64,000 nt of DNA from Granulicella sp. S156 (GCF_009766105.1 NZ_LMUH01000009.1:435636-499635); one strand, 5' to 3'. Shown: positions 15,802-24,354, counted from the first letter of the stretch. The notes: generated by a model not told the origin, from the letters alone. Numbers and translations: made by a program.

Positions 15802-17415
15802 ATGCGAGCAGCCTTCGCCCTTTTCGCGCTTCTCTCCGTCTCGTCGCTGGCCCAGACCGCCGCCGTCCCCAAATCCTTCGTCATCGCCGACGTCCACACG
15901 AGCTCGTTCACGTCGAATCCGTTCATGCATGGCAACTCCATCCAGGGTGACCGCTATTTTCTCTACCAGGCCACCATGGTCGATCTCATCGCCACCGCTT
16001 ATGGGGTCGATGCCGTCAACGTGAATGGAGGTCCCTCCTGGCTGGAGCGCGACCGCTACGATATCCGCGCCACAGTGCCTCCCAAGACTACGCAGGACGA
16101 TGTCAAGCTCATGCTTCGTTCTCTGCTCGCCGACCGTTTTCATCTCGTCGTCAAAAGCGGCACTGCTCCTATGCCGACTTACATCCTCTCTGCTATCCCT
16201 GGAAAGCCGAAGATGACCGAGTCGGAAGGGAACGGCGAAGGTTCCTGCGCTCCTGTCCCTCCGCCGCAAAACGCTCCTCCCGGCGCTCCGTCCTATAACG
16301 CCGTCAACTGCAAGGGCCTGACCATGGCGGCTCTCGCCGACACCCTCCATAACTTCGCAGGCGACTATCTCGATCAACCTGTTATTGATGAGACCAACCT
16401 CGCCGGGAGCTGGGACTTTACCCTCAAGTGGACGAGGCACGGACAGCTTGATAAGCAGGGTGCCGACGGCATCTCCATCTTCGCCGCTGTAGAAAAGCAA
16501 CTCGGCCTCAAGCTCGAACTCAAAACGGCGCCCCGCCCTGTCTTCCAGGTTGCGAGCGTTGACGAAACTCCTACTCCCAACGCCGCCAATATAGCCGAAG
16601 CCCTTCCCGAGCCGCCTGCGTCACCCTTCGAAGTCGCCGTGATCAAACCCAGCGCGCCCGATGAGAGGGGCTATGGTCGCATCACCGGCAACCAGATCGA
16701 GACCCGCGCGATCCCCCTCATGTTTCTCATGACCTTCGGCTGGGACCTCAATCCGAACAACAAAGAGAGCATTGCCAACGCTCCCAAATGGCTCGACAGC
16801 GCTAAGTTCGACTTCCTCGCCAAAGCCGGAGACAACGTTCGCGTCGACAAATTCTCCTCCGGCAACCTGATCAACTATGAAGACCTCCGCAGCATGCTTC
16901 GGGCCTTGATCGCCGAACGTTTTCAGATGAAATGGCATATGGAGGATCGCCCGGTCACCGCCTACACTCTGGTAGCAGTTAAGCCCAGACTCAAGCCGAC
17001 CCTCGACCCGACCGAGCGTACCAGATGTAAGGAAGGACCAGGTCCTGATGGCAAAGACCCTCGGACGGATAGTCCTGTCCTCAACCGACTCATCACCTGC
17101 CAGAATATGACGATCGCTCAGATTGGCGATGAGCTCCAACACGTAGCTAACGGGTACATCTACAATCCCGTCGTCGACGGTACTGGCATCAAGGGCTCTT
17201 ACGACTTCACTCTCAGCTTCAGCTCCGCCGATAAGATCCTTCCCAATACCGGCGGCGGTACCGGCAACTCCGACTCCAACAGCGCCGATCCCAATGGCGC
17301 TCTCTCGGTCTTCGACGCGATTAGCAGACAGCTGGGCCTGAAATTAGAAAAGACCAAGCGCCCCTACCCCGTCCTAGTGATTGACCACATGGAGGAGACT
17401 CCTACCGCGAACTAG
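15802..17415 (+). CDS. Exported protein with two DUF3738 (soil-associated, TIGR03435-type) domains
   Basis: 537 residues from the ATG after GAGG; the first 17 or so (MRAAFALFALLSVSSLAQ) are a signal peptide. The body is two copies of the DUF3738 domain, at about residues 20-250 and 275-537. Each has the family landmarks: an IR/A-x-P-L-x-F-L/DLIATAYG helix, a LMLRSLLADRFHL-type helix (and MLRALIAERFQM in the second), a VIDETNLAGSWDFTL / VVDGTGIKGSYDFTL hairpin, and QLGLKLE near the end of each copy. The family is abundant in Acidobacteriota and its function is unknown. A tandem fusion is less common than a single domain. It converges with a single-domain member. Confidence 0.9.
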   Translation: MRAAFALFALLSVSSLAQTAAVPKSFVIADVHTSSFTSNPFMHGNSIQGDRYFLYQATMVDLIATAYGVDAVNVNGGPSWLERDRYDIRATVPPKTTQDDVKLMLRSLLADRFHLVVKSGTAPMPTYILSAIPGKPKMTESEGNGEGSCAPVPPPQNAPPGAPSYNAVNCKGLTMAALADTLHNFAGDYLDQPVIDETNLAGSWDFTLKWTRHGQLDKQGADGISIFAAVEKQLGLKLELKTAPRPVFQVASVDETPTPNAANIAEALPEPPASPFEVAVIKPSAPDERGYGRITGNQIETRAIPLMFLMTFGWDLNPNNKESIANAPKWLDSAKFDFLAKAGDNVRVDKFSSGNLINYEDLRSMLRALIAERFQMKWHMEDRPVTAYTLVAVKPRLKPTLDPTERTRCKEGPGPDGKDPRTDSPVLNRLITCQNMTIAQIGDELQHVANGYIYNPVVDGTGIKGSYDFTLSFSSADKILPNTGGGTGNSDSNSADPNGALSVFDAISRQLGLKLEKTKRPYPVLVIDHMEETPTAN

Positions 17416-17490
17416 AACAGTCCCCCTGGCTTGCGTGGCTCCAACATATGGCTTTCGCGCAGGCCAGCGCCGGAGTTAACTTTGATGCGT

Positions 17491-18282
17491 TTAGTTTTCC
17501 GTAGGCTGTTCCACGTGATCGATCACCAGCGTCTCTACCGGACCCTTCGCTGGCTGGAGCTTCAGTCCAAGCTGCTCCTGGATCGCCGTAAAGAGATTCG
17601 GTAGAGCATCAGCCGCACCGTTATCGGCGGCACTGTTCGCAACGTTATCTGCTGTCCATTGCAAACGAAAATCGTATCGACCTGTGAGGCCCGTCTTGTC
17701 GATTACGGTGCGATCCAGTGGAAAGGATAGGTTTCCCGCCAGGTCCGATAGCGTCACTCCCGAGGCAGTCATATCCGTATTGTGCACATTCATGTTGCCG
17801 GGGCCTGTCGCATCCGGCGCAACTGCACTCACCTTAAGCTTCGGGCCGTTTTTTGCGACGACCAGTTCGTACACAGGAAGCGTCTTGGGCTCGGTATGTA
17901 CCTTTAGATGAAAGCGATCTACAAGGATGGCGGCGAGCATTGCCTGCTGCTGTTCGCGCGAAAGACTGCTCAAGGCCTTCATGTCCGGATCTGTCACCTT
18001 GGCGTAGACGTCGAACCGCAACGAATCGGCCCATCCGGGCAGACCAAACATCTGGCCTTCGCGAATTCCATACGCATTCACGAGCAGATGTTTGAGCGGC
18101 ACATTCGTCGCTCGAAACCAGGCGTCGTCCCTGTCCACGTGCGTGCCTCGTGAAAGGCTATGGTTCAGCTTGATCACAACGGCGTCATAGACCGGCAATG
18201 AAGGAGCGGGTTGCTGGGCGACACCGTTCCGGCAGTAACCCAGAGACGCTGCGAACACGAGCGAAAGCAGAAACTTCGACAT
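17491..18282 (-). CDS. Exported single-domain DUF3738 (TIGR03435-type) protein
   Basis: 263 residues with a signal peptide (MSKFLLSLVFAASLGYC...AQQ) and one DUF3738 domain. Landmarks are RATNVPLKHLLVNAYGI, MLAAILVDRFHLKVHTE, VIDKTGLTGRYDFRLQW and QLGLKLQPAKGPVETLVIDHVE. The same order of elements occurs twice in the convergent neighbour, so the pair probably arose by local duplication. The Cys17 position could be read as a lipobox but lacks the preceding Leu-x-Gly/Ala pattern. Function unknown; outer-membrane or periplasmic location is inferred from the signal peptide. Confidence 0.9.
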   Translation of the reverse strand: MSKFLLSLVFAASLGYCRNGVAQQPAPSLPVYDAVVIKLNHSLSRGTHVDRDDAWFRATNVPLKHLLVNAYGIREGQMFGLPGWADSLRFDVYAKVTDPDMKALSSLSREQQQAMLAAILVDRFHLKVHTEPKTLPVYELVVAKNGPKLKVSAVAPDATGPGNMNVHNTDMTASGVTLSDLAGNLSFPLDRTVIDKTGLTGRYDFRLQWTADNVANSAADNGAADALPNLFTAIQEQLGLKLQPAKGPVETLVIDHVEQPTEN

Positions 18283-18541
18283 GCCAACCTTACGCGGCAG
18301 AGAATCAGAAAGTTCCCGCTAGTGTGGTGAGTCATTCGTTCGATAGTGCCGATGCGAGCAAATTGCAGGTCTCTCCGCTACGCATGACATAAAACCGTCA
18401 TGCTTGCACCCCAGCGAACAAAGAACGCGTTCGCCGGGGACCCCGCACTTCGGTCGAGATGACAGATTTGGGGTGGTACGAACGAAAAACATCCATAGAG
18501 ATTGAGATGTGGCCCAGAGGGATATCTGTCATGAAACTGTT
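18283..18541. other. Intergenic stretch with small inverted repeat
   Basis: 259 bases between divergent-ended genes. GCATGAC...GTCATGC (18382-18403) forms 7-bp arms around 8 bases. Further right, the GCACTTCGGTCGAGATGACA string resembles half of a repeat I associate with acidobacterial intergenic DNA. No gene seen. Confidence 0.4.
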
Positions 18542-20107
18542 CTAGCCCTTGTAGAACTCGCTGCGCTTGCGGCTATAGAAGAAGTAGACGACCAGGCCGA
18601 TGACCAGCCAGAGGAAGAAGCGTACCCAGGTGATGGCGGGCAGGCCGGCCATCAGGAGGACGCAGAAGAAGGTGCTCAGGATGGGGATGACCGGGCCGAA
18701 GGGGACGCGGAAGCCGCGGTGACGGGTGGGGTCTTTGGCGCGCAGGACGATGACGCCGATGGAGACCAGAACGAAGGCGAAGAGTGTGCCGATGTTCGAC
18801 ATCTCGGCGAAGGTGCCGACGTCGAAGAGACCTGAGGGGATCGCGACCAGGATGCCGGCGACCCAGGTGGCGAAGGCCGGGGTGCGGAACTTGGGGTGGA
18901 CGCGGCTGAAGACGTCGGGAAGGAGCTTGTCGCGGCTCATGGCGAACCACACGCGGGCCTGGCCGAGCTGGAAGACGAGGATTGAGGAGATCATGCCGAC
19001 GATGGCGCCCAGCAGCACGAAGAGCCTTACCCAGTGCAGGCGGTGGCCGCCGGGGGTGAGCGAGACGCGTTTGAGGGCGTCGACTACCGGTGCCCCGTCG
19101 CCGGCGATAGAGAGCCACGGAACCATGCCGGTGAGGACGACGGCGACTCCGATGTAAAGGATGGTGCAGACGACCAGCGTGGCGATGATGCCGATGGGCA
19201 CGTCGCGGCGGGGGTTCTTGCACTCTTCGCTGGCGGTGGAGACGGAGTCGAAGCCAATGTAGGTGAAGAAGATGATCGATCCGCCCGCGAGCACGCCCGA
19301 GAAGCCGTTGGGGGAGAACGGGTGGTAGTTGTCGGGGTGGATAAACGACAGGCCGAAGAAGATGAAGATTAGGATGGCCGCGAGCTTGATCAGCACCATG
19401 ATGTTGTTGGTGCGGGCGGACTCCCGGATGCCACGGACGAGGACCACCGTGAGCAGAAGAACGATGATGAAGGCGGGAATGTCGAAGCCGAAGTGCCAGC
19501 CGGGGGGGAAGATGTCGACCTTGCCGGAGAGGTCCTGCAGGCCCAGGGGCAGGTAGGCCGGGGAGAGCCATTTGGGGTTGAGGTGGATGCCGAGCCAGTC
19601 GAGCAGATCGACGATGTGCGCGGCGAAGCCGACACTGACGCTCATGTTGGAGAAGGCGTACTCAAGGATGAGATCCCAGCCGATGATCCAGGCGATGAGT
19701 TCGCCGAGGGTGGCGTAGGTGTAGGTGTAGGCCGAGCCGGCGATGGGAATCATCGATGCCAATTCGGCATAACAGAGGCCCGTAAGGCCGCAGACGATGG
19801 CCACCAGTACAAGTGACAATGCGAGTGCCGGGCCTGCTCCGGGGCGGCCGGCGACGGCTCCATGGTGCAGGATGAGATCGATGATGGGCGAGCCCTTCCA
19901 GTCTGCAAGCTTGGAAGGGTTGCCGCCGATGGCCGTGCCGATGACGGTGAAGATACCCGATCCGATGACCGCGCCGATACCCAGCGCGGTGAGCGAGACG
20001 GGACCAAGCGTTTTCTTGAGCGCACTCTCGGGACGCTCAGATTCGTGGATCAGCTTGTCGATGGACTTTGTGGCAAAGATTTGGCGGGCCAGGTGCACAT
20101 TCCTCAT
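18542..20107 (-). CDS. APC-family amino acid permease
   Basis: 521 residues, about 12 to 14 membrane helices, inner membrane. The N-terminal TLGPVSLTALGIGAVIGSGIFTVIGTAIG is the substrate-binding G-x-G-x-G segment of TM1 of the amino acid/polyamine/organocation family. SEECKNPRRDVPIGI and the long extracytoplasmic loop between TM2 and TM3 are typical of cationic amino acid transporter (CAT/YfnA) relatives. The chosen start MRNVHLARQIFATKSID is the usual one; the frame extends 19 codons further without family support. Likely substrate is a cationic or neutral amino acid; sequence alone cannot choose. Confidence 0.92.
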   Translation of the reverse strand: MRNVHLARQIFATKSIDKLIHESERPESALKKTLGPVSLTALGIGAVIGSGIFTVIGTAIGGNPSKLADWKGSPIIDLILHHGAVAGRPGAGPALALSLVLVAIVCGLTGLCYAELASMIPIAGSAYTYTYATLGELIAWIIGWDLILEYAFSNMSVSVGFAAHIVDLLDWLGIHLNPKWLSPAYLPLGLQDLSGKVDIFPPGWHFGFDIPAFIIVLLLTVVLVRGIRESARTNNIMVLIKLAAILIFIFFGLSFIHPDNYHPFSPNGFSGVLAGGSIIFFTYIGFDSVSTASEECKNPRRDVPIGIIATLVVCTILYIGVAVVLTGMVPWLSIAGDGAPVVDALKRVSLTPGGHRLHWVRLFVLLGAIVGMISSILVFQLGQARVWFAMSRDKLLPDVFSRVHPKFRTPAFATWVAGILVAIPSGLFDVGTFAEMSNIGTLFAFVLVSIGVIVLRAKDPTRHRGFRVPFGPVIPILSTFFCVLLMAGLPAITWVRFFLWLVIGLVVYFFYSRKRSEFYKG

Positions 20108-20203
20108 CGGCGGGGGATTGTAAACGTAGAGTGATTTTATGCGGAGCGGAGCTATGGTGGTCAATATTGGCGAAGAAGGGACTAAGAAACATGGCCTTTG
20201 GGG

Positions 20204-20411
20204 TCTTTGTTTTTCTGGTTTGTCATTCCGAGCGCAGCGAGAGAACCTGCTTTCTCCCGCTTTTCGCCTATGCCACTACAAACTCCTATGTGTAAGCACC
20301 AGCTATGCGTTCTTCTCTTTCCTGCACGCTATCTGGGAGGTGCAAGCAAAGAACGGGAGACAAGCAGGTTCGCTCGCTGCGCTCGGAATGACAACCAGAA
20401 AAGCAAAAGAG
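20204..20411. repeat. Long imperfect inverted-repeat element (about 200 bp)
   Basis: The arms of roughly 55 bp (20204-20260 and 20352-20411) share the core TGTCATTCCGAGCGCAGCGA followed by GAACCTGCTT, and are inverted with only a few differences. The middle about 90 bases are unrelated. The ATTCCGAGCGCAGCGAG string is, to my knowledge, a frequent intergenic repeat in acidobacterial genomes. There is no coding capacity. A MITE-like element or a hairpin-forming repeat is the best description. Confidence 0.75.
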
Positions 20412-20420
20412 AGAAGCCAC

Positions 20421-20463
20421 AAACAAAACGACGGGCGGAGCCTAAGCTCTGCCCGCCGTCGTT
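20421..20463 (-). terminator. Intrinsic terminator of the small basic protein gene
   Basis: On the minus strand, ACGACGGCGGGCAGAGC pairs with GCTCCGCCCGTCGT around a TTAG loop with small bulges, followed by TTTTGTTT. It starts 15 bases after the stop of the small basic gene. The strong stem and T-run make this a convincing rho-independent terminator. Confidence 0.8.
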
Positions 20464-20477
20464 GAATCTGGTGCTGT

Positions 20478-20633
20478 TTAGCGCTTGGAGGCGCCGCGTG
20501 CTGCCTTCTTGACCTTGGCCTTGTTCTCGCCGCGGGCTCCGGTGCGTGGGGCCTTGGGGGCGGCTTTCTTGCGGGCGGCGCGCTTGACCTTCTTGCGCTC
20601 AATCTTGTCGGTGATGGATGAGGTGTTTGCCAT
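20478..20633 (-). CDS. Small Lys/Arg/Ala-rich basic protein
   Basis: 51 residues, beginning MANTSSITDKIERKKVKRAA and continuing in Lys/Arg/Ala/Pro-rich repeats (KKAAPKAPRTGARGENKAKV). The composition is like the C-terminal tails of histone H1-like or ribosome-associated bacterial proteins, so nucleic-acid binding is a reasonable guess but no domain is recognisable. Support as a gene: an independent, well-formed terminator directly downstream, and consistent codon use. A start 21 codons earlier is possible. It is followed, in the same orientation, by nothing until the terminator; the helicase gene lies upstream on the same strand, 81 bases away. Confidence 0.65.
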   Translation of the reverse strand: MANTSSITDKIERKKVKRAARKKAAPKAPRTGARGENKAKVKKAARGASKR

Positions 20634-20714
20634 GATGAATGTCTTCTCTCTGAACTTTCTGGAATTTCTGGATACTTTGCCGGCGTGAGCGCTCAAAATA
20701 GGGATTTCGCTCTT

Positions 20715-23534
20715 TTACAGTCGCTCGAGCTGGGCGAACTTCTCGACCAGCTTCTTCATGCCGTGACCACTAAATTGTACTGTAAGCTTGGCATCTTCCC
20801 CATCTCCTTCGCGCGCAAAGACTACGCCCTCGCCATATTTGGGGTGGCGGACACGAGCGCCTTTGCCCATGCCAGTGCGGCCGGTGGGGGCGTCGGACTC
20901 CGCCTTGGAGCGCGTTCCAAACTTCAAACCGCTAGGTTTAAAGCCCGCTCCGCCCTTGCCGAAGAAGGCTGCGGTGTTGTCGAGCGGGCCGCTGCCGGTG
21001 CCTCGCTTGATGCCGCCAAAGCGCTGCTCGGCATAAGACTTTGCTCCTGAACTGCCGCGTCCACCCGATTGGTCTTCGTCCTCGTAGCTGTAGTGCTGTT
21101 CGCCACCGAAGTCGTCGCCAGCCCCAAAGCGCTTGCCCCGTTGGGGATAGGCGGTCGAATAAGCTCCGCCGTAGGAGGCTGGGGAGAGGTCTTCGACGAG
21201 CTTCGACGGGACTTCTTCGAGGAAGCGTGAGGGCATCGACGACTCCGGTGAGTCGTTGCCATAGCGGCGGCGATAGCGTGCCCGTGTCATGACCAGCGTA
21301 TCCATCGCGCGGGTCATGCCGACGTAGCAGAGACGGCGCTCCTCTTCCATCTGGGTGGGGTCGACCAGTGTGCGCGAGTGCGGGAAGAGGCCCTCCTCCA
21401 TGCCCGTGAGGAAGACTAGGGGGAACTCCAGCCCCTTGGCAGCATGCAGGGTCATCAGGGTTACGCGTGCTTCGGCGGAGTACTGGTCGGCGTCGGAGAC
21501 CAGTGCGGCGTGGTCCAGGAACTCGCCAAGCGTCTCTCCGCGAGAGGTTGCGTCCTGCGCGGCATTGGCGAGTTCCTTCAGGTTCTCGATGCGAGAGAAG
21601 CTCTCGGGTGTGGCCTCGTCTTCGAGGGCGCGGATGTAGCCAGAACGCTCGTTGAGGAACTTGATGAGTTCGGGTAGTGTGGCCGGGTCGCCGGCCTTGC
21701 GGAACGGAGCGGGCGCGTCCTGGGCCTGCGGGGTCTCGGCGTTCTGCTGGCGGAGGCGTTCCTTGATCACGTCGCTCGCAGAGAGTTTGAGTGGAACCGG
21801 AGCGAAGGGGTTGAAGCTGCTGGCGTTCTCGGGGGCAACGGTGCTGATCTCTTCGCTGGGACCGAAGTCAAAGTCGAAGTTGAAGCTCGTGTCGAAGCTG
21901 GTGTTCGCGTCGTTGGCCACGATGGTGGGTTGTGCTTCTTCTTCTGTGGCAAAGCCGAAGTCGAAGTTGGTGTCGTTATCCGCAGAAGAGGTGGAGGCTG
22001 GATCGAAGGATGTGTCTTCGGATGCCAGTTGCGAGTCTGGAGTTTCGAGTTGCGAGTCTGCGGTGAGCGCGGCGAGGAAGTCCGGGCCGAGCATCGCTCT
22101 GGCGTCTTCGATGAGACGGCGAAAGCTGTTGAGAGCGGTGAGAGCACGCGCGGGTAATAGCTTGTCTTCTGAGGCGCGGGCGATGGCGTCCCAGGAACTC
22201 ATGCCGGTGGTTAACGCCATGCGTTCGAGCGTGTCCATCGTGGTCTTGCCGATGCCGCGCGGCGGTGAGTTCACTACGCGGCCAAGTGCGATGGAGTCGT
22301 GCGGGTTCTGTACCAGCTTCAGATAGCTGAGAATGTCCTTTACTTCGGCACGGTCGTAGAAGCTGAAGCCTCCGACCATGTGGTACTGGATCTGATAGCG
22401 GCGCAGGGCCTCTTCCACCAGTCGCGACTGCGAGTTGGTTCTGTAGAGAACGGCGCAACGCGGCAGCTCTTCGCTTTCGCCGGCTTCTTTTAAATACTTG
22501 TTGATGCGATCGGCGATGAACAGCGCTTCGTTTTCGCCATCGGGTGCTTCGTAGTAGCCGATGAGCGAGCCGCCTTCGCGCGAGGTCCAGAGGTTCTTGC
22601 CCTTGCGCTGTGTGTTCTGCGCGACGACGGCGCTGGCACCTTCGAGGATGACCTGCGTTGATCTGTAGTTCTGCTCCAGGCGAATGGTCTGGACGTTGGG
22701 GAAGTCTTTTTCGAATTCGAGGATGTTGCGGATGTCCGCGCCGCGCCACGAGTAGATCGACTGGTCTTCATCGCCGACGACGCACACGTTGCCGTGGCGG
22801 CCGAGCAGCTTCATCAGTTCATACTGCGGGCGGTTGGTGTCCTGGTACTCGTCGATCAGTAGGTACTTGTACTTGCGGTTGTAGCGTTCACGCACTTCGC
22901 TCGAGGACTTGAGCAGACGCACGGTTTCGAGCAGCAGATCGTCGAAGTCGAGCGCGTTGGCCTTGGCGAGTTCTTTTTTGTAGATCTCGAAGATGTGCGC
23001 AATCTTCTCCTCCAACGGGTTGGTGGAGGCCAGGAAGTACTCCTGGGGGTCGATCATGTGGTTTTTCGCCCATGAAATTCGACCCAGGGCGACGCGCGGC
23101 TTCAAGGATTTGTCGTCGATGCCGAGCCGTTTGAGCGCTTGCTTCACGACAGCTTGCTGATCGTTCTCATCGTAGATGGCGAAGGAACGCGTGAGGCCAA
23201 CGTTGCCAACGCGCAGGGCTTCGATGTCGCGGCGCAGAACGCGCACGCAGAAGCTGTGGAAGGTTGCGAGTGTGGGACTGGCGAGAGTCGAGTGGCCGAG
23301 AATCTTTTCGACGCGCTCGGCCATCTCCTTCGCGGCCTTGTTGGTGAAGGTGACTGCGAGGATGCTGTCCGGCGAGACGCCGCGCTCCTTGATTAGATAG
23401 GCAATGCGGTGAGTGATGACTCTGGTCTTACCTGAACCTGCGCCTGCGAGCAGCAGGACGGGCCCATCGACCGAGGTAATCCCTTCGCGCTGCTGCGGGT
23501 TCATATTGGCGAGAAGGTCGGACACAACCTCCAT
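20715..23534 (-). CDS. pcrA: ATP-dependent DNA helicase PcrA/UvrD with acidic insertion
   Basis: 939 residues, superfamily 1A 3'-5' helicase for DNA repair and for removal of stalled proteins. Walker A GAGSGKT 31-37, TFTNKAAKEM (Ia), LLIDEYQDTN 225-234 (Walker B), GDEDQSIYSWRGA (III), LEQNYRS (IV), VTLMTLHAAKGLEF (V), CYVGMTRA (VI). The C-terminus (residues 889-939) has the Tudor-like HPKYGEGVV fold of PcrA. Residues about 484-617 are an extra Asp/Ser/Thr/Phe-rich segment with FDFGF and FNFDFDFG strings, absent from ordinary PcrA. The MEVVSDLLANMNPQQREG start is preferred; upstream codons translate a repeat tract. Probable regulation through the repeats at 23590-23670. Confidence 0.93.
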   Translation of the reverse strand: MEVVSDLLANMNPQQREGITSVDGPVLLLAGAGSGKTRVITHRIAYLIKERGVSPDSILAVTFTNKAAKEMAERVEKILGHSTLASPTLATFHSFCVRVLRRDIEALRVGNVGLTRSFAIYDENDQQAVVKQALKRLGIDDKSLKPRVALGRISWAKNHMIDPQEYFLASTNPLEEKIAHIFEIYKKELAKANALDFDDLLLETVRLLKSSSEVRERYNRKYKYLLIDEYQDTNRPQYELMKLLGRHGNVCVVGDEDQSIYSWRGADIRNILEFEKDFPNVQTIRLEQNYRSTQVILEGASAVVAQNTQRKGKNLWTSREGGSLIGYYEAPDGENEALFIADRINKYLKEAGESEELPRCAVLYRTNSQSRLVEEALRRYQIQYHMVGGFSFYDRAEVKDILSYLKLVQNPHDSIALGRVVNSPPRGIGKTTMDTLERMALTTGMSSWDAIARASEDKLLPARALTALNSFRRLIEDARAMLGPDFLAALTADSQLETPDSQLASEDTSFDPASTSSADNDTNFDFGFATEEEAQPTIVANDANTSFDTSFNFDFDFGPSEEISTVAPENASSFNPFAPVPLKLSASDVIKERLRQQNAETPQAQDAPAPFRKAGDPATLPELIKFLNERSGYIRALEDEATPESFSRIENLKELANAAQDATSRGETLGEFLDHAALVSDADQYSAEARVTLMTLHAAKGLEFPLVFLTGMEEGLFPHSRTLVDPTQMEEERRLCYVGMTRAMDTLVMTRARYRRRYGNDSPESSMPSRFLEEVPSKLVEDLSPASYGGAYSTAYPQRGKRFGAGDDFGGEQHYSYEDEDQSGGRGSSGAKSYAEQRFGGIKRGTGSGPLDNTAAFFGKGGAGFKPSGLKFGTRSKAESDAPTGRTGMGKGARVRHPKYGEGVVFAREGDGEDAKLTVQFSGHGMKKLVEKFAQLERL

Positions 23535-23589
23535 TTTATCTGTGTTGGAGATTGAAGTTTTGCAGGGGGTGTCTCTGCGTGTGAATTGG

Positions 23590-23670
23590 TGTGCGTTTAT
23601 GGACGCATGTGCGTTTGTGGACACAATGAGTGTGCGTTTATGGACGCGGCTAGTAAGTGTGTATGGACGT
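23590..23670. repeat. Four imperfect 17-bp direct repeats upstream of pcrA
   Basis: TGTGCGTTTATGGACGC at 23590-23606 and again, identical, at 23631-23647. TGTGCGTTTGTGGACAC lies at 23608-23624 and a shortened TGTGTATGGACGT at 23658-23670. The GGAC cores are 18, 23 and 23 bases apart. They lie 56-136 bases upstream of the pcrA start, in its promoter region. Confidence 0.8.
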
Positions 23671-23689
23671 AGCGTGTGTGGAAACGAAA

Positions 23690-23735
23690 GCAACATTTGT
23701 TGCGCGGAAACTCTTTAGTTACGGGCAAATGTTGC
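23690..23735. repeat. Inverted repeat upstream of the small exported protein gene
   Basis: GCAACATTTG (23690-23699) and CAAATGTTGC (23726-23735) are perfect 10-bp inverted arms 26 bases apart. The left arm also forms GCAACA-TT-TGTTGC on its own. A third related TGCAACAA lies at 23760-23767. It sits between the divergent pcrA and 23869 promoters. Hairpin or operator cannot be told apart. The rest of 23535-23868 (334 bases) holds only the 17-bp repeats and leader sequence. Confidence 0.5.
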
Positions 23736-23868
23736 AGTGGCATAAATCTTAAATTTATCTGCAACAACTCGGAACCAATGCGTGAACCGCTGCGTACTGA
23801 CCTTTGCGACCGGTTCCCTGATGAAGAGAGCGCGGTCTAAATCAAAAGCGTTTTATCAAGGAGTAGTT

Positions 23869-24207
23869 ATGAATCGTCGTTCTGTTGTTGGAGTCATGGT
23901 AATGGCGGCCTCGCTGGTATCGGCACAGGCCATGTATGCAGCACCCGCTGCAATCCACGCACCTGTGAATGCGATCTTCGCGAAGGTCAAGTTTGTGAAG
24001 TTCACGCTGCGTAACGACTCGGCTGCGCCCCTGAAGTTGAAGGCTGGCGACACTGAGGTAACTCTGCAGCCCGGTAAGACAGTGGATGTGAAGCTCACAG
24101 AAGGACAGCAGATCGTCGCCGTCGAGACTTCGCCGAACTATGCTGCTGGAGCTGTGATCACAACGGTTTCGGACCAGTTGAACGGCACCACACTCGCCCT
24201 TCGCTAG
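23869..24207 (+). CDS. Small exported protein of unknown function
   Basis: 112 residues with a signal peptide (MNRRSVVGVMVMAASLVSAQAMYA). The mature part is a compact beta-rich domain: FVKFTLRNDSAAPLKLKAGDTEVTLQPGKTVDVKLTEGQQIVA. This pattern of alternating hydrophobic strands resembles a small Ig-like or C2-like sandwich, but I do not recognise the family. AAGGAG at the expected distance decides the start at 23869. It ends in a pair of strong hairpins shared with the convergent RNase T2 gene. Confidence 0.8.
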   Translation: MNRRSVVGVMVMAASLVSAQAMYAAPAAIHAPVNAIFAKVKFVKFTLRNDSAAPLKLKAGDTEVTLQPGKTVDVKLTEGQQIVAVETSPNYAAGAVITTVSDQLNGTTLALR

Positions 24208-24233
24208 AGCCGGGCCTGAACTGTAGTCGTTGT

Positions 24234-24265
24234 AAGAGCGGTGCGCTGTTTGAAGCGCCGCTCTT
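24234..24265. terminator. Stem-loop after the small exported protein gene
   Basis: AAGAGCGGTGCGC pairs with GCGCCGCTCTT (one bulged T) around an 8-base loop, 27 bases after the stop. It is the first of two hairpins separating convergent genes. Confidence 0.6.
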
Positions 24266-24272
24266 CGAGGGC

Positions 24273-24309
24273 CCGGGGCATGTTTGAGCAAGTTTGCTCA
24301 TCGCCCCGG
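24273..24309. terminator. Stem-loop between convergent genes
   Basis: CCGGGGC and GCCCCGG enclose the near-perfect palindrome TGAGCAAGTTTGCTCA (24285-24300), giving a two-part stem. It lies before the 3' end of the RNase T2 gene and can act in both directions. Confidence 0.55.
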
Positions 24310-24354
24310 ACAAGTTCAACAGTTGTCGCTTTTCGTCTGCAGTAAAAAAATGCG

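Noticed and set aside
23590..23670. CRISPR array
   Set aside because: Repeats are short and imperfect, spacing is irregular and too small for spacers, and no cas gene is present.
23535..23696. 54-residue N-terminal extension of PcrA
   Set aside because: It translates the 17-bp repeat tract and is not found in PcrA proteins.
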